Shown: positions 34,656 to 46,492 of the stretch, piece after piece
Layout: each line of letters starts with the position of its first letter
How positions within the stretch are numbered: the first letter of the stretch is position 1
Source: Deroplatys truncata
Taxonomy: Eukaryota; Arthropoda; Insecta; Mantodea; Mantidae
Assembly (NCBI GenBank): GCA_030765065.1
Contig: CM060979.1
Coordinates: 16,521,001-16,585,000 of the forward strand
DNA: 64,000 bases
Direction: 5' to 3'
Notes under the pieces: generated by a model
Seen by the model: only the letters and a program-made list of their open reading frames with translations
The model's database searches: none
What the model was told of the DNA's origin: nothing
Position numbers and translations under genes: made by a program

Positions 34656-35438
34656 CGAGGTCTGTTCAAAAAATTTCAGAATATTCGTAATTTCGTGCCA
34701 ATGAGTGTTGAAGCGGTTGGCATCCCTGCTTGTGCCTGTGTTTAATGTGTAACTGTCGGAAGTTTCATTATTCCATGTCTGTTAGTTATTGCTCAAAGCT
34801 GTATTGAGTCGAACGTTGTGTCGCACAGTTTGTGAATTTCGAGATGGCAGAGTTAGAGGAGCAACGCGTCTGCATTAAACTTTGTGTGAAACTCAAGAAC
34901 ACCTTTACAGAGACACACCAAATGATGCAGAAAGCCTGCAGTGATGAGTGCTTAAGCCATACTCGGTATTATGAATGGTTCACGCGGTTTAAAAATGGCC
35001 GGATGAAAGTTAAAGATGACCCTTAGATGATGCTCATGTCAGGAACGTCAATAAAATTGTATATGCCAATCAAAGACTGACTATCAGGACATGTTGCAAC
35101 GCCTGTGAGAAAATGTGAGAAGGAAACGGCCTGAAATATGGCGAGACAATTCATGGCTCTTGCATCACGCTAACGCACCCGCACATTCATCCCTGTTGGT
35201 GCGTGACTATTGCACAAAAAACAATATCGCTGTGCTGCCTCACACTCCATACTCTCCAGACCTGGCCCCTGCAAACCTTTTTTTATTTCCAAAGTTGAAA
35301 ACCCCATTGAAAGGATGAAGATTTGCAACGATAGACAAGATAAAAGAAAATTTGCAGACGGCTCCATGCACAACAAGTAAAAGGTAAGCGTAGAAAAATG
35401 TTGTGGACAAAATTCCGGAATTGTTTGAACAGACCTTG
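34656..35438 (+). pseudogene. mariner element, internally deleted, catalytic Asp lost
   Basis: Inverted ends CGAGGTCTGTTCAAAAAATT (left) and AAGGTCTGTTCAAACAATTC (right, inverted); the left flank is TA. The transposase N-terminus at 34844-35023 (MAELEEQRVCIKLCVKLKNT) stops early. After a large deletion the catalytic half (35115-35318) reads LLHHANAPAHSSLLVRDY and PYSPDLAPANLFLFPKLK. The family normally has HHDNAPAH and APCDFFLF. So the second catalytic Asp is Ala and the third is Asn, each by substitution. Confidence 0.85.
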
Positions 35439-35640
35439 TGGTATATTCAAGGTTATGAGCTTTGCTTTTTTTTTGGAAAGAATGCTCTGTCAGCAAGGGC
35501 CAGTGCATCCCTGATACCTAAACCTCCATATGGGGAATCCTACATATCAGAGAGATAAACAACAGTTAGCTGTAGTAATAGTGCAGTCATTAGCCTGTTT
35601 GGGTGTCAATGGTGGTGCTGAGTTCATCTGTTAAAAACAG

Positions 35641-35725
35641 CTGGCCCTCATAGCTGTGGTTGCTGGAGTGTACATCTTCAGCGCTCTGTCAAGCTGAGGG
35701 TTGCAGGTTCGTGTCCCGCGATGGG
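35641..35725 (+). mobile_element. tRNA-derived SINE head, second family
   Basis: A box TAGCTGTGGTTGCTGG (35651-35666) and B box GGTTCGTGTCC (35706-35716) at tRNA-like spacing, followed by GCGATGGGCATGGGTGTTTG, which resembles the body of other insect SINEs. The 3' limit is unclear (perhaps the G-run at 35811-35821). Unrelated in sequence to S1-S5. Confidence 0.5.
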
Positions 35726-35839
35726 CATGGGTGTTTGCGTTCATGTGTCTGTGTAACAGTAATTACGGTATAATACAGCAAAATAAACCAGAGAAAAACA
35801 AGGGAACTTTGGGGGGGGGGGAAAGCAGTTGTAAGTCAA

Positions 35840-36196
35840 CCAAGGCAAGTGCAGTTCTGCATTGGAGAGTGCCACTTGTACACGTAATGGCCTGCCCTCC
35901 CCTCTGTACAATCCAACTGGGAAAATTCGAACAATTATCACGTTCAGTGGCATTTGTAATAGGTATTTTCTCACCTTCTTTCTCCTCTTTATCACAAATC
36001 GTAATAACATTACAAATAACACATTGAACTTGCTCACCATAACTCTTATTTCCTTTACTTTCCATCATAAGCGCTGTGAACATTACGTGATGTATTAAAA
36101 GAGTGAATCAGATGTCATTTCCTGACATATGTGTGTGGTTGTATTGCATCATCGTGTTAGTTCCCTGTCTTTCTGCTCCCACTGCACTTGCCTTGG
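35840..36196. repeat. 16-bp inverted repeat pair
   Basis: CCAAGGCAAGTGCAGT at 35840-35855 and its exact complement at 36181-36196, 325 bp apart, just left of the Harbinger-like MITE. No target duplication found; nature unknown. Confidence 0.5.
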
Positions 36197-36207
36197 CTAG
36201 GTAATAA

Positions 36208-36934
36208 AGGCTGGTTCACAACCGCCCGAGAACAGTAACCAGAACGGAAATGAGAACGGGAATGCATATCGATCACAAAGTGAAAGTCAATTTTGCGCAT
36301 TGGGATTTCATTTGTTTTTAACTGACCAATGATATTTTTTCATCTACTTCCAATTTAGCCAAGCTAACATCAAAATTCGATAGAGTAAACATTATCTAAA
36401 TGCATATCCATTACATTTCCGATCCCTCTACTTATGCCAAACTTTCATTCCTTTATTTAATGGCATACATTAAAATTGTTTATTGTTCTTTTTTTATTTC
36501 CACCGGTTTTAGCTGTTCTTTGTAGCTTTTGCCATTGTTTCTTAGGTAATAGCCAGTTTTGAGTTGCATATAAACAAACTACAAATGATCCTTTCACCAG
36601 AGGAACCAACGCTGATTAGATTTGCGGGTGTTGGGATGAAGTTAGGAAGCACATTTACTACTAATGCCTTCCAGTTTTATGTTTCCAACTTGCGACTATA
36701 GAGAGTACTAGTGGCTGTTTCATGTCACGGCCGCCTAGAATAACCTCTAGAGTGAAGAGTCTAATATGCACAATAGGGATCTAATATGCCGTGCCCGGGA
36801 ATGAGAATGAGAAAGTTAAAAGTTGGGCAACTCTTCTTTCCCGTTCCTGGGGCTTGGGAAGGCTTACCATCGATTGTGAACACTCCCATTTAAATACATG
36901 TATTTCAACTTTCTTGTTGGTTGTGAACCAGCCT
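36208..36934 (+). mobile_element. Harbinger-like MITE (TAA target)
   Basis: 727-bp element with inverted ends AGGCTGGTTCACAACC (exact, 16 bp) flanked by TAA on both sides (36205-36207, 36935-36937). Three-bp TWA duplication and GGCTGGTTCACA-type ends are those of PIF/Harbinger. No transposase or Myb-like frame is seen. Confidence 0.75.
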
Positions 36935-37656
36935 TAAACCTTTTTTGTTTTCCAAACAGATGAATGGCGTACATTTGAAGTGAATCCATTTTTAATTTCT
37001 CATGTTTCTTTCAAAGTTTAAGTTCATGTTACGGAGGTATTCACATACAATGTTTGAACATAGCATGGCCAGGATTACCTGCAAGTAGCAGAAACTCACT
37101 GGCATACTAGCTTGTTCCTGACTTTGGTCTATTGCAAACAATCATGAACTCAAAGATCATAAGTGTCCTATTCAAAGTGCTTGCCTAAAACTCGTCTGTA
37201 AACCCTGGAAGATTGTCGGTTGAATTCTGTAACACCCTGTATGTATGTATATATACAAACCATGACTCTAATGTGATTTGATAAACATTAACCATATTAG
37301 ATAATGCATTTGATCAAAGTATTCTTAATTATAAATACTTCCCAACGCTGCCACGATTAGAATAATAATTGTTCAGCACCCTAGCCTTTGGTACACTAAA
37401 GGCTAAATAGTATAACAGTAATAATCTCACCAGTTCCAATCCTAGCCACTCTGTTCACAACCATCCATTATTACAAATTATCCTCTTATTTTCCATTTTT
37501 TCCCCACAAAATCATTCAAAAATTTTTTTTTTCCTAAGAGAGCAAGCCACATTAACATTGATTCACCTGCGGTAGCAAGATGACCCTCCAATCCTCTCTT
37601 TAACCCTCATTACCTTTTCTTTTATCCAACACTTCTCAACCCCTTCTTCATGCTAC

Positions 37657-38041
37657 TTGATTTGCAGCCTTTGTTATCCCTTGCTGAGTCCAACACTTCA
37701 CAGTGCACTTGGCACTGGCCAGAGTGAGCCACCGTGCCATCGTTTGCGTGCTAAGTCCTGTAGATATAGCTGCAAGGAGGTGGGGAATTTCCACCGCCAC
37801 CACCGCCGCCACCATTCAAGGTCATGGAATGCATGGAGACAAGGGGGGGAGAAGGGGAGGAGGAAGGGGGCGAGGGCGAAGATGAGGAGCTGGAAGGAGG
37901 TGTGGTTGTAGCCAGTGGATGACCACCTCCGCCTCCCGCCTGCAGCTGCTGCCTGTGCTGTCTACCGCCCCCGGTGCCGGCCCGGTTACGTGGCGGACGA
38001 GTCAGGCTGCGATGATGCCCCCTCCCATCCTCCCCTGCCTC
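37657..38041 (-). other. Probable start of Sema-1A 3' UTR (GC-rich)
   Basis: Immediately follows the minus-strand stop codon at 38044-38042. GC-rich compared with the rest of the window, with a CCACC repeat near 37793-37815 and a purine-rich plus-strand tract at 37840-37910. Short frames here on both strands have no family resemblance and are taken as UTR shadows. No polyadenylation site could be assigned. Confidence 0.5.
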
Positions 38042-38381
38042 TCAGAGGTACACTTTCTTGGCACTACGGGCTGTACCAAACCCGTCCCCCATGTTAGTGG
38101 GCCCTCGGCCTCCCCCAGTGCGATAGCCGTCACCCTGGTGTGAGCGCAGTGTACCAAAATTGTCCCGTCCTCTCTGGTGTGCGTATGGGTCACGAGGTGG
38201 GGGTGTGTAATTATCAGAAAATTGGAACAGTGTCTCTGCTGCTGCAGCGTTGGCATTATGTGCTTTCCGCAATGTGCTCTTCGGTGAATTCAGCTTGTTG
38301 GGGGCTGGAGCAGGTACAAGCACTGGTTCCGCATATGTGACTTCCTCTTGAGGCAACAGCTTTGGCTCTGGTGCCAGTCGG
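38042..38381 (-). CDS. Sema1a: Semaphorin-1A, last coding exon (cytoplasmic tail)
   Basis: Minus-strand terminal exon of the transmembrane semaphorin-1A, a neuronal guidance ligand/receptor that acts with plexin A. The acceptor ATGTTTCAG precedes 38381; the exon enters in phase 2, matching the donor at 53656, and ends at TGA 38044-38042. It encodes RLAPEPKLLPQEEVTYAEPV, then APNKLNSPKSTLRK, an Ala-rich stretch, a Gly/Arg-rich segment and the C-terminus SAKKVYL. Insect Sema-1A tails likewise end in a Lys-Lys-aromatic motif, and the LLPQEEVTYAEPV block recalls the orthopteran protein. No signs of decay. Identification rests on remembered family sequence. Confidence 0.88.
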
Positions 38382-38624
38382 CTGAAACATTAACATTACA
38401 TATCAGCTCACTTTCTCTACTCAGTCTTCTACAAACCTTGTTCTTCAATCTAACAGAGGAAAACTTTCATTACACATTTTAACATTTCAAAGAATACATT
38501 AGGCTAAAGCAATAGCCAAATTTTTAAAAAGCAGTCCACTTTATGATAGCTTTGAAATTCCACACTCTTTGCATAACTACCAGAAAAAATGAATAGCAAA
38601 TAATCACTCCAAAAAAGTACAAGT

Positions 38625-38996
38625 ATTTGAAAATTCAAACTGACAACAAAGAATACCTCAGAAATGGCTAACACAAAAACAAATTTTTTTTGGCATAAAT
38701 TGTGTGCTTCAACGAGACCTACATTTTTTGCATAGTAAGATTTTGTCTATACCTTACGATTTACTAACTATACAAAAATTATTCAGAATGAACAGAACTT
38801 CACAGGCTATTCCCAATAAATTCAAGAAGTACATTTCATGTGCCATGTAAATACATTAAATATATGGTAATTCAATTAAAATCATCCATATTTGAGAAAA
38901 TCAAAAGTAACTAATGATTCTCTATGTAAAGGACAGTTTAGGGTGGGGGAATTTTCTTGAAAATCATCATATCACATTCTTGGAAGACACTGAAGT
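38625..38996 (-). mobile_element. Family A repeat, copy A5 (old, truncated)
   Basis: Divergent minus-strand piece (complement of CCATTTCTGAGGTATT through TGATATGATGATTTTCAAGA). Its 5' part is missing where the mariner at 39000-39978 begins. Confidence 0.7.
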
Positions 38997-38999
38997 TAG

Positions 39000-39978
39000 G
39001 AGATGAAAATCACTTGGGGTGAGGTCAAAGATCTCCCATCCAAACTGATTCAACACATTTCATGTGGTGTTGGCTGTATGGGGTCTTGCATTGTTATGCA
39101 ATAGCGTAATGCCTCTTGTCAACATCCCACGTCTCTTGTTCTGGGATGTTTAAGCAATGTCTGACAATACCGATCAGCATTTATGGTCTCCCCTCGCGGT
39201 AAAATCTTGCAAGGGAGGACACCACGTTGATCCCAGAAGACAGCGCACATGACTTTTTGACAGAGATTGTCTGCTTGAATTTGGTCCTCACAGATAAGCC
39301 ACTATGCCGCCAATGTATTGATTGTTGCTTTGTCTCTGGTGTGGCATACAACACCCATGTTTCATCCCCAGTGACAATACTGTCAAGAAACTCACCCCCT
39401 TTCTCTGCGTATCACTGTAGGAATGCCAATGCTGTGGCCAGACGTTTCGGTTTGTGTTCATCAGTCAGTTGCCTTGACACTCATCTTGCACACACTTTGT
39501 GAAAACCAAGTCATCAGGAGACAATTTTGTGCAAAAGCAAGCGAGGCATCTGGGGGGAATTGACAAGAGAGTTCTGAAATTGTGAAGCGCCGATTCTGCA
39601 CAATTGCTTACAGCACACTTTCCATCAGTTCTGGCGTCACCAGGGATGGTCGGCCACTATAGTATTCATTGTGAATATTGGTTCGTCCCTCAGTGAATTA
39701 CCTGCACCATACTGTCGCATGTAATGTCATGTCCTTACACGCGGCACAATTGGCGATGGATCTCTGCTGGAGATTGCTTTTGAGTGTGCAAAAATCGGAG
39801 TCAATATTGGAGCGGCCATTTTCTCCGAGCACTGTGTGATAACCACTGCTGTCACGAGACTGAAACTGTACTGCATTATTCCCACATACTTCCTCTCTAC
39901 TCCTGCGCATACACATTCCTTCCAACTGGTGGTGCCATCTCTGGACGTGATCAGGACTTAGTTTCTGGATGACCCTCG
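39000..39978 (-). pseudogene. mariner transposase relic (SETMAR-like type)
   Basis: Minus-strand mariner. The 5' end on the minus strand is TACGAGGGTCATCCAGAAAC (TA at 39979-39980), a typical mariner terminus. Degenerate transposase blocks follow: AEIHRQLCRV (39775), ARTDGKCAVSNCAES, DLVFTKCVQDEC, KHGCCMP (39355), then MLTRGITLLHNNARPHTANT (39110), where the second catalytic Asp of the HDNARPHTA motif is Asn. Last is FDLTPSDFHLL (39030), keeping the third Asp. The other end is lost at the junction with family A copy A5. Inactive. Confidence 0.75.
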
Positions 39979-40009
39979 TAAAATAAATAAATAAAAAAAT
40001 AAAAACTTT

Positions 40010-40705
40010 TCAGAAAAAGGCGCACGAGTGTGTATGTCTGTGAAGAGTATAACTCAGAACATGAAATATCAAATAGATACCAAAGTTGCAATTCAAGTTC
40101 TGTCTTCTAAAGCTGCAACATGAAGATTTTAAACCAAATTTCCCCCCCCCCCAAACTACTATACATAAAAATGTTTTCAAAAATTTTGTTTTCTCAAAAA
40201 TGGTTTTAATGTATTTGATTAAAATACCAGATATTAAAAATATTTATATGACAAACAATTATATATAACTTGAATATACTGGGAATTGTCTGTGAAGTCC
40301 TCTTCATTCAGAAGGAATAATGTATAATTTTGTAAAACCAGTAAACCATAAGAAATAGATGAAAATGTAGAGCTCTTTAAAACACACAATTTATTTCAAA
40401 TAACACTTATTGTGACATCAGCCGTTTCCGAGATATTTGCTGTTATTGGCTTGAATTTTTCAATATGTTAGTTGTTTTTTTATGTGCTGTTGCCACTCAG
40501 CTGTTTCATGTGATGTTATGGAAAGAGCGATCCCACATTTAAACATTTCACTATCAATTGTACCTTGTATCTACGGCAAAATGTGTAATGAAACTATTTC
40601 TACAAACATTTATCTGGATTAACATGAAGCAGATAGAAGAATAAAGTTTTTAAGGATAATAGTTTGTAGAAGCTATACAAAAGTAACTTATCTGACTTTT
40701 TTGTT
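40010..40705 (+). mobile_element. Family A repeat, copy A6 (divergent, 5' truncated)
   Basis: Plus-strand old copy from the TGTGTATGTCTGTGAAGAGTA tract region to TAGTTTGTAGAAGC. Blocks keep the family order but identity is visibly lower than A7 next to it. With A5 it is head-to-head around the mariner. Confidence 0.7.
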
Positions 40706-40756
40706 TACCAAGGAGGATATCTAATCTAAATTAACTTAGCTGCCCAGGTGATATAA

Positions 40757-41664
40757 GTTTTTACTTTCTCTACTACGTATAGTAAGTAGGGGAAGTATTG
40801 TATTCCACCCAAAAATTCGATACCGAGATTTCACCGGAAATACATGTTTTGAGACCCCCTGAATCCAAAAAAAGCATTTTTGGAAACATGTCCGTGTGTG
40901 TGTGTGTCTGTCTGTGAACAGTATAACTCAGAAACGAACAGTCGGATAAACACCAAACTTGGTATTTAGGTTCAGTATCTTCCAAGGATGCGACGCAAAG
41001 GTTTTCAAGAAAATCCCCCCCACCCCAGATTACCCTTTACATGGAACATTTTTCGAAAATTTTAATTTTCTCAAAAATGGCTCTAACTATTTTGATTAAA
41101 ATATCATATGTTTAAGATATTTTTATGACAAATAAAATGTATATCTTGAATTTCCTATGAATGTCTCCAAAAGTATTCTTCATTGTGAACGACTTTTGCA
41201 TAACTGGTAAACCATAAGAAATAAACAAAATTTTACTACACAAAAAATGTAGATCGTGTTAAAATACACAATTTATGTCATATACATTGTTTTTTGTTGA
41301 GTGAACCATTTTCGAGATATTACTTGTTATTCCCTTAAATTTTTCAATACTTATTATCTTCAATGGGAATTCATTCTTCATTTTTTTGTCTGGGATATGC
41401 AAAGAGTATTAATCTGTGGGAAAGGGAATGGTGCTGCACCTAGCAACCAGCTATTAAGAGATATGTATGTGCTTAAAGGCTACTGTATTTCCAAATTGCC
41501 CTTGTAAATATATATTCCCCTTACATCTACAAGAAAATTAGCAATAAGATAGACTCTGCAAATGTTTATCTCGATTAACATGAAGTAGATGGAGAATAAG
41601 CGTTTGTATAAATAGTTTGTACAAGAGTAGAGAAAGTGATGTGAGTGTAACACATCAGATTTTT
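40757..41664 (+). mobile_element. Family A repeat, copy A7
   Basis: Complete plus-strand copy, type II 3' half (GGAAAGGGAATGGTGCTGC). Its terminal CATCAGATTTTT runs straight into the start of A8. Confidence 0.9.
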
Positions 41665-42554
41665 ACTTTCTCTACTACGTATAGTAAGTAGGGGAAGTAT
41701 TGCACTCCACCCAAAAATTCGATACCGAGATTTCACCGGAAATACATGTTTTGAGACCTCCTGAATCCAAGAAAAGCATTTTTGGAAACATGTCCGTGTG
41801 TGTGTCTGTGTGTGTGTGTGTGTGTGTCTGTGTGTGTGTGTGTGTGTGTGTCTGTGAACAGCATAACTCAAAAACGAACAGTCGGATAAGCACTAAACTT
41901 GGTATTTAGGTTCAGTATCTTCCAGAGATGCGACACGAAGGTTTTCAAGAAAATCCCCCCACCCCAAACTACCCTTTACATGGAAGATTTTTCGAAAATT
42001 TTAATTTTCTCAAAAATGGCTCTAACGATTTTGATGAAAATATCGTATGTTTAAGATAATGTCATGAGAAATGAAATGTATATCTCGAATTTTCTGGGAA
42101 TGTCTCCAAAAGTATTCTTCATTGTGAACGACTTTTGCATAACTGGTAAACCATAAGAGATAGACAAAATTTTGCTACACAAAAAATGTAGATCGCGTTA
42201 AAATACACAACTTATGTCATATACATTTCTTTTGTTGAGTGAACCGTTTTCGAGATATTGCTTGTTATTTCCTTAAATTTTCCAATACTTATACTTTTTC
42301 TCAAATGCGTTATTCATTTTTTTTATGTCCTGGACATGCAAAGAGAATGGAATGCGCCACATAGCAACCAGCGTTAAAATATTTGACTATCGCTTAAAAG
42401 CTACCATATTTCCCTTGCATCTACAAGAAAATTACCAATAAGATTGACATCTCGATATCTCGATTAACATGAAGCATATGGAGAATAGGCGTTTGTAAAA
42501 TTAGATTGTACAAGAGTAGAGAAAGTCATGTGAGTGTAACACATCAGATTTTTT
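41660..42554 (+). mobile_element. Family A repeat, copy A8
   Basis: Complete plus-strand copy in tandem with A7, but with a type I 3' half (GGAATGCGCCACATAGCAACC). Contains a TG/CTG microsatellite of about 60 bp at 41793-41853. Confidence 0.9.
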
Positions 42555-42735
42555 AATATAGATTGTCTCTCATTGTGTAGTTCAAAATGGTGGCTGCAAT
42601 ATATTACAGTTAATTATGTATCAAATACTTATAAACTTTTGTGTATGTGATGCATGCAATAGTTTTTTAGTAAAAACTCTCTAAACAATATTAAACAATA
42701 AATTTGCTGTACAAATAAAAAGACGTAGTCAGAGG

Positions 42736-43148
42736 AGATTCTGAAACTGGTCACTGTCGTTCATACATTTTTGGCACCTGTTTAGAAAACTATCCATCAC
42801 TCGCTGTAGTTCATGTTGAGAAATGCTGTCAATTTCCTGGCGGATATTTTGTTTTAATTCTTCCAGGGTGTGTGGGTTTGTCTTGTACACTTTGTTTTAA
42901 GTTACCCACGAGATAGAAATCACAGGGGGATAGGTCAGAGGACTGAGGGGGCCACAAATCTATTCTAATACTTCTGTCCTCAAACACACTTTCATAAAGT
43001 TGGTAAGTAAAGCCTTTAAAAGTAGTTTTAAAAATATTGTATGACTTCATCCGCGCTTTTCTATGATAGCAGCAGACGGCAACGAGCGCCGAGGATGTGG
43101 ACAGGAAGAACACCGCACGGCTGGTTCATAGTCTTTTGGCTCTCCCTG
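42736..43148 (-). pseudogene. mariner fragment, C-terminal transposase plus one terminus
   Basis: Minus strand. The terminus CAGGGAGAGCCAAAAGAC abuts TA (43149-43150). About 190 bp later the transposase C-terminus reads IDLWPPQSSDLSPCDFYLVG (third catalytic Asp block), then QSVQDKPTHPGRIKTKYPPG. Same family as the element at 10553-11546. The N-terminal and central parts are deleted and the other terminus is missing. Confidence 0.8.
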
Positions 43149-43589
43149 TATTACCACCCTTAGAGCTAGAGGATTTAAATTTTATTTAGTTGAGTAGGCA
43201 TTTAAAATGATGTGTTTGGGTTAATGGAAGATACCAAGAGAAAAAGAAGAGAGTAGGATACGAGGTGGCTATTAGAATGACAAATTTTATCTTATACCAG
43301 ATTAATCAGAATGTTTGAGGCCAATGAGAGTTAATTTCTTTTCACCGTCTGCCTATTAGCTTCTATGACTTTTTCCTTCATTTTGTTTGCAAGCTTCTTT
43401 TGTTTAAGACTTCTCCCTTGCTAGTCTAATGCTATATTCTTTAGATTTTACTTTCAAAAGACAAGGAAGTTGCCTAAACATGCCAGTAATCTCCTCCAAA
43501 AACTGATTGGAACACGTTCTTAAATCGCTCATTTTGGTGTATAGACACACAAAATCATGCACTGACACACTGGTAGCAATAAATATTTA

Positions 43590-44490
43590 CGAGGGCTGAT
43601 CAATAAAGACAGACTGATTTTTTTTCACAGATATTTATTACTCCATTTCAATGTTGACATGATCTTTTTCAAAGTAGTCCCCTCCTAACTGAATGCACTT
43701 TTTATAACGTCTCTGCCAGTCCTCAAACACATGGTGCAGGCCATTCTTTGTCAGGTCTTTGAGAATCACCTCACTTTTCTTTAGCACTGCTTCAGTGCTC
43801 TCAAATCGAATGCTCCGGAGCTTTGCCTTTAGTAATGGGAATAAAAAGAAATCACAGGGGGTAAGACCGGGGCTTTAAGGCGGATGCAGCACACAGGTAA
43901 TGTTGAATTTAGCCAAAAATTCCTGGACTTGATTTGCGACGTGAGGCCGCACGTTGTTGTGATGAAGTCACCACCCATTCCGATGATGTTCTGGATGTTT
44001 CTTTGTAATGTGCTTCCTCAGTGTAGCCAATACTGACGTGTAGTAGCTGCTGTAACAGTAGTGTGAGGGGGGGAACTGCATGCTGATAAATCATTCCATT
44101 CCAAAACACCAGGCCCACCTTGCTTAGCACAGAGGACTCGCCCTTCTTTGAAGTCCTTGAACCACCTAAACACCGTTGCATGAGGTAGTGCATCTTCACC
44201 ATATGCTTGCTTCAGCTTTTCGAAAGTTTCAAGGCTGTATGATTTAAACGAAAATAAAATTTTATTGCGCTGTATTGCTCCTCCCGTGTCACCTCCATTT
44301 TGTGGTATGCGAAATTCAAGTAGGGTCAACAATATACAGCATTACTACCAACCTACCGTTACGAGAGTGCTGTCGCTTATGGACATTATACATGAAACCC
44401 TGCTCTTTTCAAGTATTCGTGGTAGAGACATAAAACTATCAAGGAAACTACAGAAAAAAATCAGTCTCAGTCTTTATTGATCAGCCCTCG
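43590..44490 (-). mobile_element. mariner element, internally deleted
   Basis: 901 bp with inverted ends CGAGGGCTGATCAATAAAGA on both sides and flanking TA (43588-43589, 44491-44492). The minus strand encodes the transposase N-terminus (44332-44140: RIPQNGGDTGGAIQRNK, then KLKQAYGEDALPHATVFRWF, FKDFKEGRVL), then skips the catalytic core to C-terminal remnants (43860-43640). Non-autonomous. Confidence 0.88.
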
Positions 44491-44807
44491 TACATTGTGC
44501 TAGGTCAACAGGAGGCCAGGAGCACATGCGCAATAGGCTATTACATTGCGTAAAGCTGTTAGAGTCATTACGCAGGACTCCTGCCTTAACCGTTGCATGT
44601 TTACCTAGCATACAACAGTTGGACATTTTACAACCGTATTACTTCTGACATTTTCCCTTATTACATGGGCACGCATTACCTGTGTAAAGTATGTATAGGC
44701 CAAGTTTGAGGGAATGCTACTACATGTAATACCTGCTTTAAGAAAATATCCTGGCATTTATCTGAGGAATCTTGAGTATAGACATGAATGATCATATTTG
44801 CTTATAG

Positions 44808-45654
44808 TGTGACGTATGTAAGCATTGTTAAGTGTCATGACCTTGGCCGCCTGGATCGGGTATTACGTAAGAGAGTGGTGAGGGTAAGCAAGCTTGTAGA
44901 TAGCGTCCCACGCCAAGTAGCGTGGCTTGGCAGTCGTCAGTTGAGACGTGGCTAGCAGGCAGGTTGTGTTTGTACGTGCTACCCATACGAAGCATGTATG
45001 GCGTCCTCAGCGACGGACATGGATACAAGGATGTATTGTACCCACTTTATTTAATACAATATCATACCATCCATGTCTTCCCAGTGTAATTTATCATAGT
45101 AGATAGATCCTTTCTCCCATCTGAACCATGTAGTAATCCTTTTATTAGATATTCTCTAATATTTTTCACTAAGATGTCGTGACCTCTAAACAAATACTCA
45201 ATGGGAAGTAGGGCTACTCGCTACTGAGGTTCCAGAAAGTTAATAATTTATATAAGGCAAGGCCACGACAAAGGACGCAGCTGACTGAAAAGTGAAAAAT
45301 ATTAGAGAATATCTAATAAAAGGATTACTATATGGCTCAGATGGGAGAAAGGATCTATCTACTATGATAAATTACACTGGGAAGACATGGATGGTATGAT
45401 ATTGTATTAAAAAAAGTGGGTACAATACCTCCTTGTATCCATGTCTGTCGCTGAGGACGCCATACATGCTTCGAATGGGTAGCACGTACAAACACAACCT
45501 GCCTGCTAGCCGCGTCTCTACTGACTGACTGCCAAGCCACGCTACTTGGCGTGGGACGCTATCTACAAGCTTGCTTACCCCCACCACTCTCTTACATAAT
45601 ACCCGATCCAGGCGGCCAAGGTCATGACACTTAACAATGCTTACATACGTCACA
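44808..45654. mobile_element. Fold-back (palindromic) element, ~365-bp arms
   Basis: Two long inverted arms, 44808-45176 and 45287-45654, start TGTGACGTATGTAAGCATTG and end with the complement. The arms are near-identical along their length (for example GGCCGCCTGGATCGGGTATT on the left, complement on the right) and enclose a spacer of about 110 bp. No protein frame is recognised and no clear target duplication was found. Could be a fold-back transposon or a head-to-head pair of terminal repeats of an unknown element. Confidence 0.8.
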
Positions 45655-46492
45655 TCAGAGCATTAGATAATCACTAAAAATATAACCAATGTACTAGTTT
45701 TTAAAGCAGACCAAGACAACTGAATGTAAATACATTATGTAATTCCACAGCGTAACTCCATGAATGCATTACAATAACATAGCAAATATACATTCTGCAC
45801 AGTATCTTCACAGTGTCTACTTTTTACTTTCTCTACTGATCTTGACACTAATTGAATCCACACAATATCTGTTCAATTTAAGTTTAAATTCTACAAATTC
45901 TAATGATGAAATTTTAGCAATTCTTCTCAGCTTACAAAATCTTCTATATCAAATTTAAGAAAGTTGTAATATTATCTGAATCTAAAGCAGTTATAATAAC
46001 CGTAGCATTTGATACCACACCCAAGGGCCTAAGTGTCCTGGAATGCTAAAAAATTATAAAACAAAGTAAATGAATAGCACTTCAGTAGAATACTGTAGAA
46101 TACAAGGTAACGAAACAGCTGATTTTCTAGCCAAGAAAAATAGTAAAATTATATCAAAATCATCTGGTCCGCTGTCCAATCACTTATCAAAAGAATAATT
46201 ACATCAACATGTAATAAAGAAATCTGATGTGTTGCAGTCACATGACTTTCTCTACTCTTGTACAAACTATTTTTAGAAACGCTTATTCTCCATATGCTTC
46301 ATGTTAATCGAGATGTTAATCTTATTGCTAATTTTCTTGTCGATGCAAGGGGAATATGGTACGCTTTAAGTGATAGTCAAATTGACTAATTTTGAAGATT
46401 TAGAATCTAGTAACAGTGATGTGTCATAATTTAAAATAAAGAGAGTTGAGGGTTGTTACACTACATCACTAAAATATTCTTACTTGAACGCG

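Noticed and set aside
37657..38340. Several frames of 60-84 residues overlapping the Sema-1A end on both strands
   Set aside because: Shadows of the GC-rich UTR and of the Sema-1A exon; no family resemblance.
41575..41909. Thr/His- and Cys/Val-repeat frames, recurring at each family A copy
   Set aside because: They come from the internal CA/TG tract; flanking codons vary with tract length and no frame is conserved as protein.
44808..45654. Hammerhead motif in the fold-back element
   Set aside because: CTGATGTGA near the ends lacks the CUGANGA core, and no GAAA follows a stem.
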